A stretch of DNA of 32,574 bases, from contig JACNKZ010000066.1 of assembly GCA_014381785.1 (NCBI GenBank), positions 1-32,574 of the forward strand. Direction: 5' to 3'. The notes below the pieces were generated by a model. That model was not told the origin of the DNA. It saw nothing but the letters and a program-made list of their open reading frames with translations, and did no database searches. Source of the stretch: Kiritimatiellota bacterium (lineage in GTDB: Bacteria; Verrucomicrobiota; Kiritimatiellia; Kiritimatiellales; Tichowtungiaceae). This document shows, piece after piece, positions 1 through 6,530 of the stretch. The translations under genes were made by a program, and so were the position numbers. The number at the start of each line of letters is the position of its first letter. The first letter of the stretch is position 1.

Positions 1-761
1 CGCAGCTCTTCTTTTTCGATATCGATCTGTTTTTCGCTCGCTTCGAACTCGATCAGGTCTTTGTCGTAGCTGACGAAGACGTCGAGGTGATGGCGAAGGA
101 TCGCGGCGGAAAGTGTCAGCGCATCGTCCGGCGTTACACGGCCATCGGTCCAGATGTCGATAATCAGTTTGTCGTAGTCGGTGCGACGACCCACGCGGCA
201 GTCAACCACGTCGTATTTCACACGGGCAACCGGGGAGAAGAGCGAGTCGATCGGAATCACACCAATTTCCTGCTCATCTTTTTTGTTACCTTCAGCGGGG
301 CAGTATCCACGGCCAACACGCGTTTCAAATTCGGCTTCAAAGACTCCGTCAGCATCCAGCGTGGCAATGTGATGGTCGGGGTTGAGCACCTCGATCTTAT
401 CGCCAGTCTGGATATCTGCGGCGGTCACTTCACAGGGACCTTTTACGCTGATGGTCAGACGCTGAGGATCACGGGTGTAGCCCTTGAGCAGTACCTTTTT
501 GAGATTAAGAACAATATCGGTCACATCTTCGCGAACGCCCGGAAGCGTGCAGAATTCGTGCGGTGCGCCTTCGATTTTAACCGAAGAGATCGCGGTGCCT
601 TCGAGAGAGGAGAGCAACACGCGGCGCATGGAGTTTCCGATGGTACGACCATAACCAGCCTCAAAAGGCTCAGCGGTGAATTGTCCGTATGTATCGGTGG
701 AAACGGCTTCGTCTTTGACGACCCGTTTGGGCATTTCGAAACGACCTAGTCTAATTGGCAT
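1..761 (-). CDS. rpoA: DNA-directed RNA polymerase subunit alpha (3' end cut by window)
   Basis: RNA polymerase alpha subunit, which dimerises to scaffold beta and beta'. The reverse strand reads MPIRLGRFEMPKRV at the start, followed by the typical alpha-NTD stretches FEAGYGRTIGNSMRRVLLSS and APHEFCTLPGVREDV. About 253 codons are present, covering the NTD and the start of the acidic linker. The alpha-CTD lies beyond the left edge. The start at 761 is set by a GGAGG ribosome-binding site about 7 nt upstream. It is the last gene seen of infA-rpmJ-rpsM-rpsK-rpoA. rpsD, often found just before rpoA, is absent: only 63 nt separate it from rpsK. Confidence 0.97.
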   Translation of the reverse strand, partial: MPIRLGRFEMPKRVVKDEAVSTDTYGQFTAEPFEAGYGRTIGNSMRRVLLSSLEGTAISSVKIEGAPHEFCTLPGVREDVTDIVLNLKKVLLKGYTRDPQRLTISVKGPCEVTAADIQTGDKIEVLNPDHHIATLDADGVFEAEFETRVGRGYCPAEGNKKDEQEIGVIPIDSLFSPVARVKYDVVDCRVGRRTDYDKLIIDIWTDGRVTPDDALTLSAAILRHHLDVFVSYDKDLIEFEASEKQIDIEKEEL

Positions 762-824
762 CTTCTTTTCCTCCCAGAACCGGGCATTAACCGGCTCGTA
801 TGGTGTTGTGTTAATTCGCTCAGG

Positions 825-1499
825 TTATACGCGGCGCTGCTTTTTAGGGCGGCAGCCGTTATGCGGAACCGGCGTTGTATCTTTAATGGCTGAAACACGA
901 AGTCCCGCGGCCTGAATCGCGCGCACAGCCGACTCGCGGCCTGCGCCCGGTCCCTGCACCCGGACTTCTACTTCGTTCATTCCGTGAGAAATGGCTCCGC
1001 GCGCGGCTTCCTGCGCAACGGTCGTAGCGGCGAAGGCGGTGCTTTTGCGGGATCCTTTGAACCCGCAGCGGCCGGCGCTGCTCCACGAGACCACTTCACC
1101 TTTCATATCGGTGAGTGAAACAATCGTGTTATTGAAAGTGGTTTTGATGAAGGCAATACCGTAAGGGATGTTTTTCGCACCCTTCATTTTGCGCTTCGGC
1201 TTGGCGTCTTCTTCTTTGTCGCCTTCGATTGCGGCAAAAATGTCTCTGTCGCGCTCGCGAACCGGTTTTTTCTCCGCTTCTTTTTTGTCAGCCGGAGCTT
1301 TTTCTTTAGCCGGGGCTTCCGCAGCCTTTTCCGCCACAGCGGGGGTCTCAACAGCGGGTTCGACAACAGGCGCTTCCGCAGCCTTTTCCGCCACAGCGGG
1401 GGCCTCAACAGCGGGTTCGACAACAGGCGTTTCCGCAACGGGGGTTTCTACCGCAGCTTCTTCGACGACTTCTTCTACAGGTTTGGTTTCTTCAGCCAT
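825..1499 (-). CDS. rpsK: 30S ribosomal protein S11 with long Ala/Glu/Pro-rich N-terminal extension
   Basis: Component of the 30S platform. The S11 fold starts near residue 107 ([20 protein letters not shown]) and continues through [18 protein letters not shown] to the canonical C-terminus [18 protein letters not shown]. The protein is 224 aa against about 125-130 for typical S11, because some 105 residues precede the domain. That extension is low complexity (A, E, P, V, later K), acidic at first and basic near residues 65-85, and contains a 19-residue unit repeated twice (about residues 22-60). AAGGA lies upstream of the ATG at 1499, which supports this start and hence translation of the extension. 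The extension is probably disordered; its function is unknown. Confidence 0.95.
   Translation of the reverse strand: MAEETKPVEEVVEEAAVETPVAETPVVEPAVEAPAVAEKAAEAPVVEPAVETPAVAEKAAEAPAKEKAPADKKEAEKKPVRERDRDIFAAIEGDKEEDAKPKRKMKGAKNIPYGIAFIKTTFNNTIVSLTDMKGEVVSWSSAGRCGFKGSRKSTAFAATTVAQEAARGAISHGMNEVEVRVQGPGAGRESAVRAIQAAGLRVSAIKDTTPVPHNGCRPKKQRRV
1321..1434 (-). repeat. 57-bp in-frame tandem duplication in the rpsK extension
   Basis: Two adjacent 57-bp units (1321-1377 and 1378-1434) differ at only two positions. Each encodes 19 residues of the A/E/P/V-rich extension of S11. Near-identity at the DNA level, including synonymous sites, suggests a recent duplication or gene conversion. Confidence 0.93.
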
Positions 1500-1518
1500 G
1501 AATTAATCCTTATTAAAT

Positions 1519-1923
1519 TTATTTCGACGCAACTTTAGCCGCAGAACGTGCTTCTTTACCGCGAACAGCACCCACAGTGCGAACCGGTCCCTTGCGGGTG
1601 CGGGCATTGGTTTTGGTCCGCTGACCGCGAACCGGAAGACCGCGGCGATGACGCGAACCGCGATAAGAGTTGATCGAAATCAGTCGACGGATGTTCTGCG
1701 TCACTTCGCGGCGCAGGTCCCCTTCAATGGTGTAGCCCTCACGAAGGACCGCACCGAGCTTGGTTACATCTTCGTCGGTCAGATCGTCCGCTTTCTTCGC
1801 CGGATCGAGACCGGCTTTGGCGATCACTTCGCGGGATTTAGCAAGGCCGAGGCCGTAAATATAAGTCAAAGCGTATTCAAGACGCTTTCTGCCGGGGATA
1901 TCAATTCCAAGTACACGTGGCAT
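1519..1923 (-). CDS. rpsM: 30S ribosomal protein S13
   Basis: 30S head protein that contacts the 50S subunit and tRNA. The 134-aa product shows the S13 hallmarks MPRVLGIDIPGRKRLEYAL, YGLGLAKSREV, and RRLISINSYRGSRHRRGLPVRGQRTKTNART. The C-terminal tail (KGPVRTVGAVRGKEARSAAKVASK) is rather longer than the E. coli tail. AAGGAG lies upstream of the ATG. It sits between rpmJ and rpsK in one transcription unit. Confidence 0.97.
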   Translation of the reverse strand: MPRVLGIDIPGRKRLEYALTYIYGLGLAKSREVIAKAGLDPAKKADDLTDEDVTKLGAVLREGYTIEGDLRREVTQNIRRLISINSYRGSRHRRGLPVRGQRTKTNARTRKGPVRTVGAVRGKEARSAAKVASK

Positions 1924-1935
1924 AAATCTGCTCCT

Positions 1936-2052
1936 TTAGCCCTGACGCTGTTTGTGGCGGGGTTTGAGTTTATTAATAATGTAAACACGCCCTTTACGAC
2001 GAACAATCTTGTCGTCAGCGCTGATCTTTTTCACCGAAGCTTTAACCTTCAT
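1936..2052 (-). CDS. rpmJ: 50S ribosomal protein L36, zinc-free type
   Basis: A 38-residue protein beginning [20 protein letters not shown] and ending KPRHKQRQG, which is diagnostic of L36. Canonical L36 binds zinc through Cys11, Cys14, Cys27 and a His. Here the three Cys positions read Ser, Asp and Asn, so this is a C-minus (zinc-independent) form. AGGTG precedes the ATG at 2052. It lies directly between infA and rpsM. Confidence 0.96.
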   Translation of the reverse strand: MKVKASVKKISADDKIVRRKGRVYIINKLKPRHKQRQG

Positions 2053-2060
2053 AAATTCAC

Positions 2061-2267
2061 CTAAATAAGTATTCGCCCTGCACTCATGTTGTAAGGCGAC
2101 ATTTCCACATTCACCCGGTCTCCCTCTCTAGGAAGATCCTTCTCCCGGTCTCTTACCGCAATATAAGCCGCGAACCTGTGTCCATTGCCTAATACTGCCC
2201 GAAAAGCGTGACTATCTATCACGGCCTCCAACTGAGCGTCCAGTAAAATAGTCTCTCTCTCATTCAT
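2061..2267 (-). CDS. infA: Translation initiation factor IF-1 (divergent)
   Basis: Small OB-fold factor that occupies the ribosomal A site during initiation. The 68-aa product has the IF-1 pattern (E-x-V ... FRAVLGNGH ... [18 protein letters not shown]). It is divergent: the usual basic KMRxxxIRI loop is replaced by [12 protein letters not shown], and the last few C-terminal residues are short. Its position just upstream of rpmJ supports infA. No clear Shine-Dalgarno precedes the ATG at 2267; a second in-frame ATG does not follow closely, so this start is kept. A further IF-1 gene elsewhere is possible. Confidence 0.85.
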   Translation of the reverse strand: MNERETILLDAQLEAVIDSHAFRAVLGNGHRFAAYIAVRDREKDLPREGDRVNVEMSPYNMSAGRILI

Positions 2268-2282
2268 TTTTAAGAGCGGCTC

Positions 2283-2310
2283 ATCATACAGACCCGCCCC
2301 TGCCGCACAA
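2283..2310 (-). promoter_or_regulatory. Candidate sigma70-type promoter of the infA-rpoA operon
   Basis: On the minus strand TTGTGC (2310-2305) and TATGAT (2288-2283) are separated by 16 nt, about 15 nt upstream of the infA ATG. Predicted by pattern only; the short leader fits the lack of a ribosome-binding site. Confidence 0.35.
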
Positions 2311-2334
2311 GCCCGAATTCAAAAAAATTCACAT

Positions 2335-2380
2335 TTCCAACCTTTGGCAAAATTTCCATGGCTTTTTCCAGTGTTTGCCA
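2335..2380. repeat. Two degenerate copies of the TTCCAA-NNN-TTGGAA palindrome
   Basis: TTCCAACCTTTGGCA (2335-2349) and TTCCAGTGTTTGCCA (2366-2380) resemble the dispersed palindrome but each has decayed in one or both arms. They lie in the 210-bp gap between amrA and infA. A good copy follows at 2453, so the gap looks like a cluster of this element. Nothing else gene-like is convincing here. Confidence 0.55.
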
Positions 2381-2452
2381 TTCCCTGCGGTCATTGCCGC
2401 AATCCATGCGGCCTCTCTCCCGGTGGTCGAGTGGACGCTTTTCCTGCCCGTT

Positions 2453-2467
2453 TTCCAAGGTCTGGAA
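2453..2467. repeat. TTCCAA-NNN-TTGGAA palindrome, intergenic copy
   Basis: TTCCAAGGTCTGGAA, one arm mismatch from the consensus, flanked by extra pairing T/A (TTTTCCA...TGGAAAA). It ends 10 nt before the stop codon of the AMMECR1 gene. Confidence 0.8.
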
Positions 2468-2477
2468 AAACAGAGCC

Positions 2478-3044
2478 TCAGGCCGGGAAATATTCGGCGG
2501 TGTAGCGGGAGACGCGAAGGGTGTCTGACCAATAGGTATTGGGCAGGCCGGCCTTCATCTTCAGATGCATCAAAAACAACTCCGCGCCCGGAAGATCCTC
2601 CCATACGCTGGGCAGAAAGGTTCCTCGGCGCCCGCCCTCCTGCAGAATCAGCCCATCCACACCCGGCCGGATTTGTTCGAGCAGATCGGCTTCAGAGCTG
2701 AATTCCATCTCTTCGGACGGAGAAAGCACCGAGATGTGAATTTCGAGGTTTTCGAGTTCTTCCTTAGATAAGGGCTCGAACCGCGGATCTTCGAAGGCGG
2801 CGTCACAGGCGTTTGCGGCGACATCCTCCGCCAGCGGGCGGCAGGCTTCCAACATGCCAATGCACCCCCTCAGTTCCCCGCCGATCGTCAGCGTCACAAA
2901 CGTGGCGCGCTTCTGTTGAAGCTCTGAAGGCAGTTTGTTCAACGGCACGTCTCGTCCGTCATCGCCATCTCTTTTGTGCAACTCCGATGAAATCGCGTCA
3001 CGGGCGATCTGCAACAACAGATTCTGGTGCTCCGTCTTCATCAT
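2478..3044 (-). CDS. amrA: AMMECR1-domain protein (AmmeMemoRadiSam system protein A)
   Basis: A 188-aa single-domain protein of the AMMECR1 family, recognised by the invariant GGELRGCIGMLE motif (about residues 55-66). Further family features are FEDPRFEPLSKEELENLEIHISVLS and the late LPSVWEDLPGAELFLMHLKMKAGLP. The biochemical role of the family is unknown. It often co-occurs with a MEMO-like protein and a radical SAM enzyme, and both are encoded here (4545-5333 and 5427-6302), with pyruvate kinase between. No ribosome-binding site is evident. Two consecutive ATG codons begin the gene and either may be used. Confidence 0.93.
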   Translation of the reverse strand: MMKTEHQNLLLQIARDAISSELHKRDGDDGRDVPLNKLPSELQQKRATFVTLTIGGELRGCIGMLEACRPLAEDVAANACDAAFEDPRFEPLSKEELENLEIHISVLSPSEEMEFSSEADLLEQIRPGVDGLILQEGGRRGTFLPSVWEDLPGAELFLMHLKMKAGLPNTYWSDTLRVSRYTAEYFPA

Positions 3045-3132
3045 GATGAATTATAATTTTTTCCTCATAAATGTCTAGTTCCGGCTCTACAATCTGCTAA
3101 AACCCTCCGCTCACGAATCCAGGAGATTTTCA
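3045..3132. promoter_or_regulatory. Divergent promoter region between amrA and pyk
   Basis: An AT-rich 88-bp spacer holds the near-palindromic ATTATAAT (3050-3057), which gives a TATAAT -10-like hexamer on both strands. On the plus strand it would leave a leader of about 70 nt before pyk. On the minus strand it lies only 6 nt before the amrA ATG, implying a leaderless or nearly leaderless message. No good -35 box is seen. Confidence 0.3.
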
Positions 3133-4554
3133 ATGCACAGCAAACAGACCAAAATTATCTGTACCATTGCCAGTAACCGCTGCGAACCGGAGTTTATTAA
3201 AGAACTCGTGGATAACGGCATGAATGTCGCCCGTCTGAACACGGCGCATATAACCACCGAAGAAGCCGAACAGATGGTTGCCAACATCCGCAGCGTCTCC
3301 GACCGCATCGGCATTCTGATCGACACTAAGGGCCCCGAAGTGCGCACCTGCGACCTGGACGAGCCGATCGAAGTCCAGGCCGGCGATCAGGTCTGCATCA
3401 CCAACAACCCGTCTAAACCCGGCGACTTCAAAGTCAACTACAGCGGGTTTGTAAACGACGTACCCATTGGAAGCCAACTTCTCATTGATGACGGCGAACT
3501 GGAGCTCACCGTCGATCATCAAATCGAAAATCGACTCCTTTGCACGGTTCAAAACGACGGAACCATTAAAAACAAAAAAAGCCTGAACGTTCCCGGATTG
3601 CGCCTGGAGCTGCCGACTCTTACCCAAAAAGACGGCGAGTTCATCGACTGGGCCACCCGTAACGACATTGATTTTATCGCCCACTCCTTCGTGCGCAGCC
3701 GCGACGATGTCATGGCGGTTCAAAGCATTCTGGACATGCATAAAAGCGGTATCAAAATTATCGCGAAAATCGAAAATCGCGAAGGCGTAGAAAACCTGAG
3801 CTCCATTCTGGATGTGGCGCACAGCGTGATGGTGGCCCGCGGCGACCTCGGCATCGAAATCCCGGCCGAGGAAGTTCCCGTTATCCAGAAACGCATCATC
3901 CGCACCTGCATCAAACGGCTCAAGCCGGTGATCACCGCCACGCAAATGCTGCATTCGATGATTGAGAATCCGCGCCCGACCCGTGCGGAGGTCAGCGATG
4001 TGGCCAACGCCATTCTCGACGGCACCGATGCCGTCATGCTCAGCGGCGAAACCGCCTATGGAAAATTTCCCGTGGAAGCGGTTCGGACGATGTCGGACAT
4101 CGCCCATGCGGTGGAGCAGCAAAAAGAAACCGGCTCGCAAGAAACGATTCACATTCTCTCTTCACTGCCCGGCCACCATCTGGCCAAAGCTGCCGTCGCC
4201 TGCGCAACCGAACTGCCGGTACAGGCCATCATCACCAGCACCAAGTCGGGCGAAACGGCACTGACCTGCGCCAGCCACCGCGGACGCACCCCGATCTTCG
4301 CCCTGTCGGAAAACCCGCAAACCGTCCGCCAGCTATCCTTGTGCTACGGAGTTTACTCGGCAAAAATCGAAGTGCCGAAAACGACCGACGAGCTGGTTCG
4401 CGTCTGCCTGAGCAAGCTGCTCGACGAGGGAAAGATTGATGCGGAGCGTCTGGTGGCATTCCTCGGCGGCGGGCACATCTATTCGCACCACACCAACTTC
4501 CTGCAGATTGAAACCCCGGCGACACTGCTGCGCCAGCCAGCGGTTCATTCGTAA
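3133..4554 (+). CDS. pyk: Pyruvate kinase
   Basis: Converts phosphoenolpyruvate and ADP to pyruvate and ATP in the last step of glycolysis. The 473-aa product carries TKIICTIA at the start, LIDTKGPEVRT (the Glu after GP indicates the K+-dependent type), and IIAKIENREGVENL with the catalytic Lys. It also has MVARGDLGIEIP and the signature ITATQMLHSMIENPRPTRAEVSDVANAILDGTDAVMLSGETA, then a C-terminal allosteric-type domain. The usual RLNFSHG is RLNTAHI, so the Ser that helps bind K+ is replaced by Ala. AGGAG lies 8-9 nt before the ATG. Its stop overlaps the convergent amrB stop by 10 bp, leaving no room for a terminator. Confidence 0.97.
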   Translation: MHSKQTKIICTIASNRCEPEFIKELVDNGMNVARLNTAHITTEEAEQMVANIRSVSDRIGILIDTKGPEVRTCDLDEPIEVQAGDQVCITNNPSKPGDFKVNYSGFVNDVPIGSQLLIDDGELELTVDHQIENRLLCTVQNDGTIKNKKSLNVPGLRLELPTLTQKDGEFIDWATRNDIDFIAHSFVRSRDDVMAVQSILDMHKSGIKIIAKIENREGVENLSSILDVAHSVMVARGDLGIEIPAEEVPVIQKRIIRTCIKRLKPVITATQMLHSMIENPRPTRAEVSDVANAILDGTDAVMLSGETAYGKFPVEAVRTMSDIAHAVEQQKETGSQETIHILSSLPGHHLAKAAVACATELPVQAIITSTKSGETALTCASHRGRTPIFALSENPQTVRQLSLCYGVYSAKIEVPKTTDELVRVCLSKLLDEGKIDAERLVAFLGGGHIYSHHTNFLQIETPATLLRQPAVHS

Positions 4555-5333
4555 AAGGCGAAGGCTCCGTACCCGACCACCTGATCTTTTTCCCCGGCGG
4601 TATCTCCGGAGTTGCGCAGGTCGAGCAACTCAACCCGCATCATCCGTTGCCGGGCCTGATAAATCAGCCCGGCGATCGCGGACAGCCCGCAGGCGTTTTC
4701 AGGATCCAGCCCGCGAAAATCGAGATTCACAATGGCTTTCGCGGTTTTTTGATCCATTTGCATGGCTTGTTCGTAGCTTTTGTAGTGGCTGAGGTCGGAA
4801 CTGACAACAATCAGCGTTTCCGGTCCGCCCCACACTGCGTCGAGCACACCAGAAACCTGTTCCGGCGAAACATCGCCGACGGTCATCGGAACGAGCTTAA
4901 ACTTGCCGAGCACTTCCTGCAGAAACGGCAGCTGCACCTCCAGACTGTGCTCATCCTGATGAGCCTTCTCCGAAAAGACAACCTGCGGGAAGGTCGATAT
5001 TTTCTCCACCGCCTGAAAATCGATCATCACATCACCGATAGGCGTTCCCCAGGTGATTGTCTCCGGCACAGCGAGGGCCTGGAGCAGAAGGATGTGTGCG
5101 GGGCCGAGCAGCACAACACGCTCGATCCCTTCGGGCTCAATCTGCGCGTAGGCGCTGGCGGCGACGGCCCCGGAATAGATATAGCCGGCATGCGGAACAA
5201 TCAGCGCCTTCGGGCTGGTAAAGGATGTCTTTTCAGCACGATGCAGGAACCCCCGAACCGCCAGCAAAAGCTCATCCGGATCGGAGGGATAAAATATACC
5301 TGCCACCGCAGGAGTTCTGACCATTTTGCTCAT
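4545..5333 (-). CDS. amrB: MEMO1-like protein (AmmeMemoRadiSam system protein B)
   Basis: A 262-aa member of the MEMO family, related to extradiol dioxygenases. Visible features are VRTPAVAGIFYPSDP at the start, VPHAGYIYSGAVAASAY (His48), LGPAH (His80), the family hallmark DEHSLEVQLPFLQ, SSDLSHY, and ACGLSAIAGL (Cys215). His48, His80 and Cys215 correspond to the metal-binding His/His/Cys set of human MEMO1, so metal binding is plausible. The molecular function in bacteria is not established. It is divergent from amrS across 93 bp and convergent with pyk. Confidence 0.93.
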   Translation of the reverse strand: MSKMVRTPAVAGIFYPSDPDELLLAVRGFLHRAEKTSFTSPKALIVPHAGYIYSGAVAASAYAQIEPEGIERVVLLGPAHILLLQALAVPETITWGTPIGDVMIDFQAVEKISTFPQVVFSEKAHQDEHSLEVQLPFLQEVLGKFKLVPMTVGDVSPEQVSGVLDAVWGGPETLIVVSSDLSHYKSYEQAMQMDQKTAKAIVNLDFRGLDPENACGLSAIAGLIYQARQRMMRVELLDLRNSGDTAGEKDQVVGYGAFAFYE

Positions 5334-5387
5334 GCCGTGAATTTAAAGGATGCCTTCTGAAAAATACAACGTTAATATTCGGGAAGC

Positions 5388-5422
5388 GGGATAGGGATAG
5401 GGATACGGGATTCGGGATTCGG
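5388..5422. repeat. GGGATA/GGGATTC simple-repeat tract upstream of amrS
   Basis: Three GGGATA units are followed by two CGGGATT units, ending just before the amrS ATG. The tract fills the place where an amrS ribosome-binding site would lie. It resembles other degenerate tracts of this window (19979-20020, 25501-25605). Confidence 0.7.
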
Positions 5423-5426
5423 AATA

Positions 5427-6302
5427 ATGAAAACAGCAGAACACTGGCAACGGCTTGAAAACGGGCTGATCGAATGCACCCTCTGCCCGCGGCGGTGCCG
5501 GGTTGCGGACGGACGGCGCGGAGCCTGCTTCGGTCGGCGACGGATCGGCGACGAGCTGATCGCCGAAACCTACGGTTACGCCTGCGGGCTGGCGGTTGAT
5601 CCCATCGAAAAAAAACCGCTCTACCACTTTCTACCCGGCACCGGGGTTCTATCGTTCGGAACGATCGGCTGCAACCTCACCTGCGGCTTCTGCCAGAACT
5701 ATCACCTGAGCCGCGCCACAAAAATTGAAGGAACCCGCATCACGCCGGAACAAATCGCCGAAGCCGCGCTGAAGCGCGATTGCCAAAGCGTGGCCTTCAC
5801 CTACAACGAACCGACCGTTTTCTTTGAGTATGCCGTCGACACCGCCCAGGCATGTCATAAGTACGGGCTCAAAACCGTCGCCGTCACCAACGGCTGGATC
5901 GAACCGGAGCCGCGCAAAGAATTTTACAGCCATATGGATGCGGCCAATGTGGATCTGAAAGCCTTCACTGACACCTTCTATAAAGAGCTGTGCGGTGCGA
6001 CCCTCCAGCCGGTGCTCGACACCCTGCTCTATATCAGAAACGAAACGGACGTTCATCTAGAGGTGACCACCCTGCTGATTCCGGGCCGCAACGACTCGCC
6101 GGCCGAAATCGATGCCATGACCAAATGGGCGGTCGCCAACCTCGGCGCGGACGTTCCCTGGCACTTCAGCGCCTACCGCCCCACTCTTGAATGGCGCGAA
6201 GCCCCGTCCACCTCGCTTGAAACGCTGCTGCAGGCGCAATCCATCGCCAAAACCAACGGATTAAAACGCATCCACCTCGGCAACGTCGGCATCACCATTT
6301 AA
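5427..6302 (+). CDS. amrS: AmmeMemoRadiSam system radical SAM enzyme
   Basis: A 291-aa radical SAM protein. The [4Fe-4S] motif CxxxCxxC is GCNLTCGFCQNYHLS (Cys82, Cys86, Cys89). Before it lies a second Cys cluster (Cys17, Cys20, Cys24, Cys34; CTLCPRRCRVADGRRGACFG), typical of this family. VDPIEKKPLYHFLPG and the later FTYNEPTVFFEYA, NVDLKAFTDTFYKELCGA, TTLLIPGRND and VPWHFSAYRPT also match AmrS/PflA-like relatives. The substrate is unknown. The neighbouring amrA and amrB complete the triad. No Shine-Dalgarno is visible before the ATG. Confidence 0.94.
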   Translation: MKTAEHWQRLENGLIECTLCPRRCRVADGRRGACFGRRRIGDELIAETYGYACGLAVDPIEKKPLYHFLPGTGVLSFGTIGCNLTCGFCQNYHLSRATKIEGTRITPEQIAEAALKRDCQSVAFTYNEPTVFFEYAVDTAQACHKYGLKTVAVTNGWIEPEPRKEFYSHMDAANVDLKAFTDTFYKELCGATLQPVLDTLLYIRNETDVHLEVTTLLIPGRNDSPAEIDAMTKWAVANLGADVPWHFSAYRPTLEWREAPSTSLETLLQAQSIAKTNGLKRIHLGNVGITI

Positions 6303-6530
6303 AAACAGAGTTCCGTTTTTTTACTGTCCACGAATTCACTTAGCACAGCAAAGCCGCTCATGGTGAATCACGATGAACCGCAACCAACGATTGGTGGCCA
6401 CAAAAAACACGAAGAATCACAAAAACAGGAGCTGTGCCTTTTCGTGGATTTTTGTGTTTCTTGTGACGATTTCTGAGCCAGCTTAGTTGCCGGTGGATAT
6501 CGCTAACCGAAGTTATGCGAAATGCCGCCC
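6303..6530. repeat. Non-coding spacer with a 27-bp imperfect inverted repeat
   Basis: This 228-bp gap between the convergent amrS and murJ holds no gene. Arms at 6399-6425 and 6439-6465, rich in CACAAAAA and CACGAA motifs, pair imperfectly and could form a long stem-loop. A small CCAACGATTGG dyad lies just before the left arm (about 6384-6394). The structure may end both transcripts, or it may be a remnant of a dispersed repeat resembling that at 31224-31279. Confidence 0.55.

Noticed and set aside
2270-2458. 62-codon minus-strand frame between infA and amrA
   Set aside because: It reads through the degenerate TTCCAA palindromes (WQTLEKAMEILPKVGN) and has no ribosome-binding site; better explained as repeat sequence without stops.
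3130-4152. Long open frame antisense to pyruvate kinase (340 codons)
   Set aside because: Pyruvate kinase on the plus strand is unambiguous; the antisense frame is a by-product of high third-position GC and has no recognisable domain.
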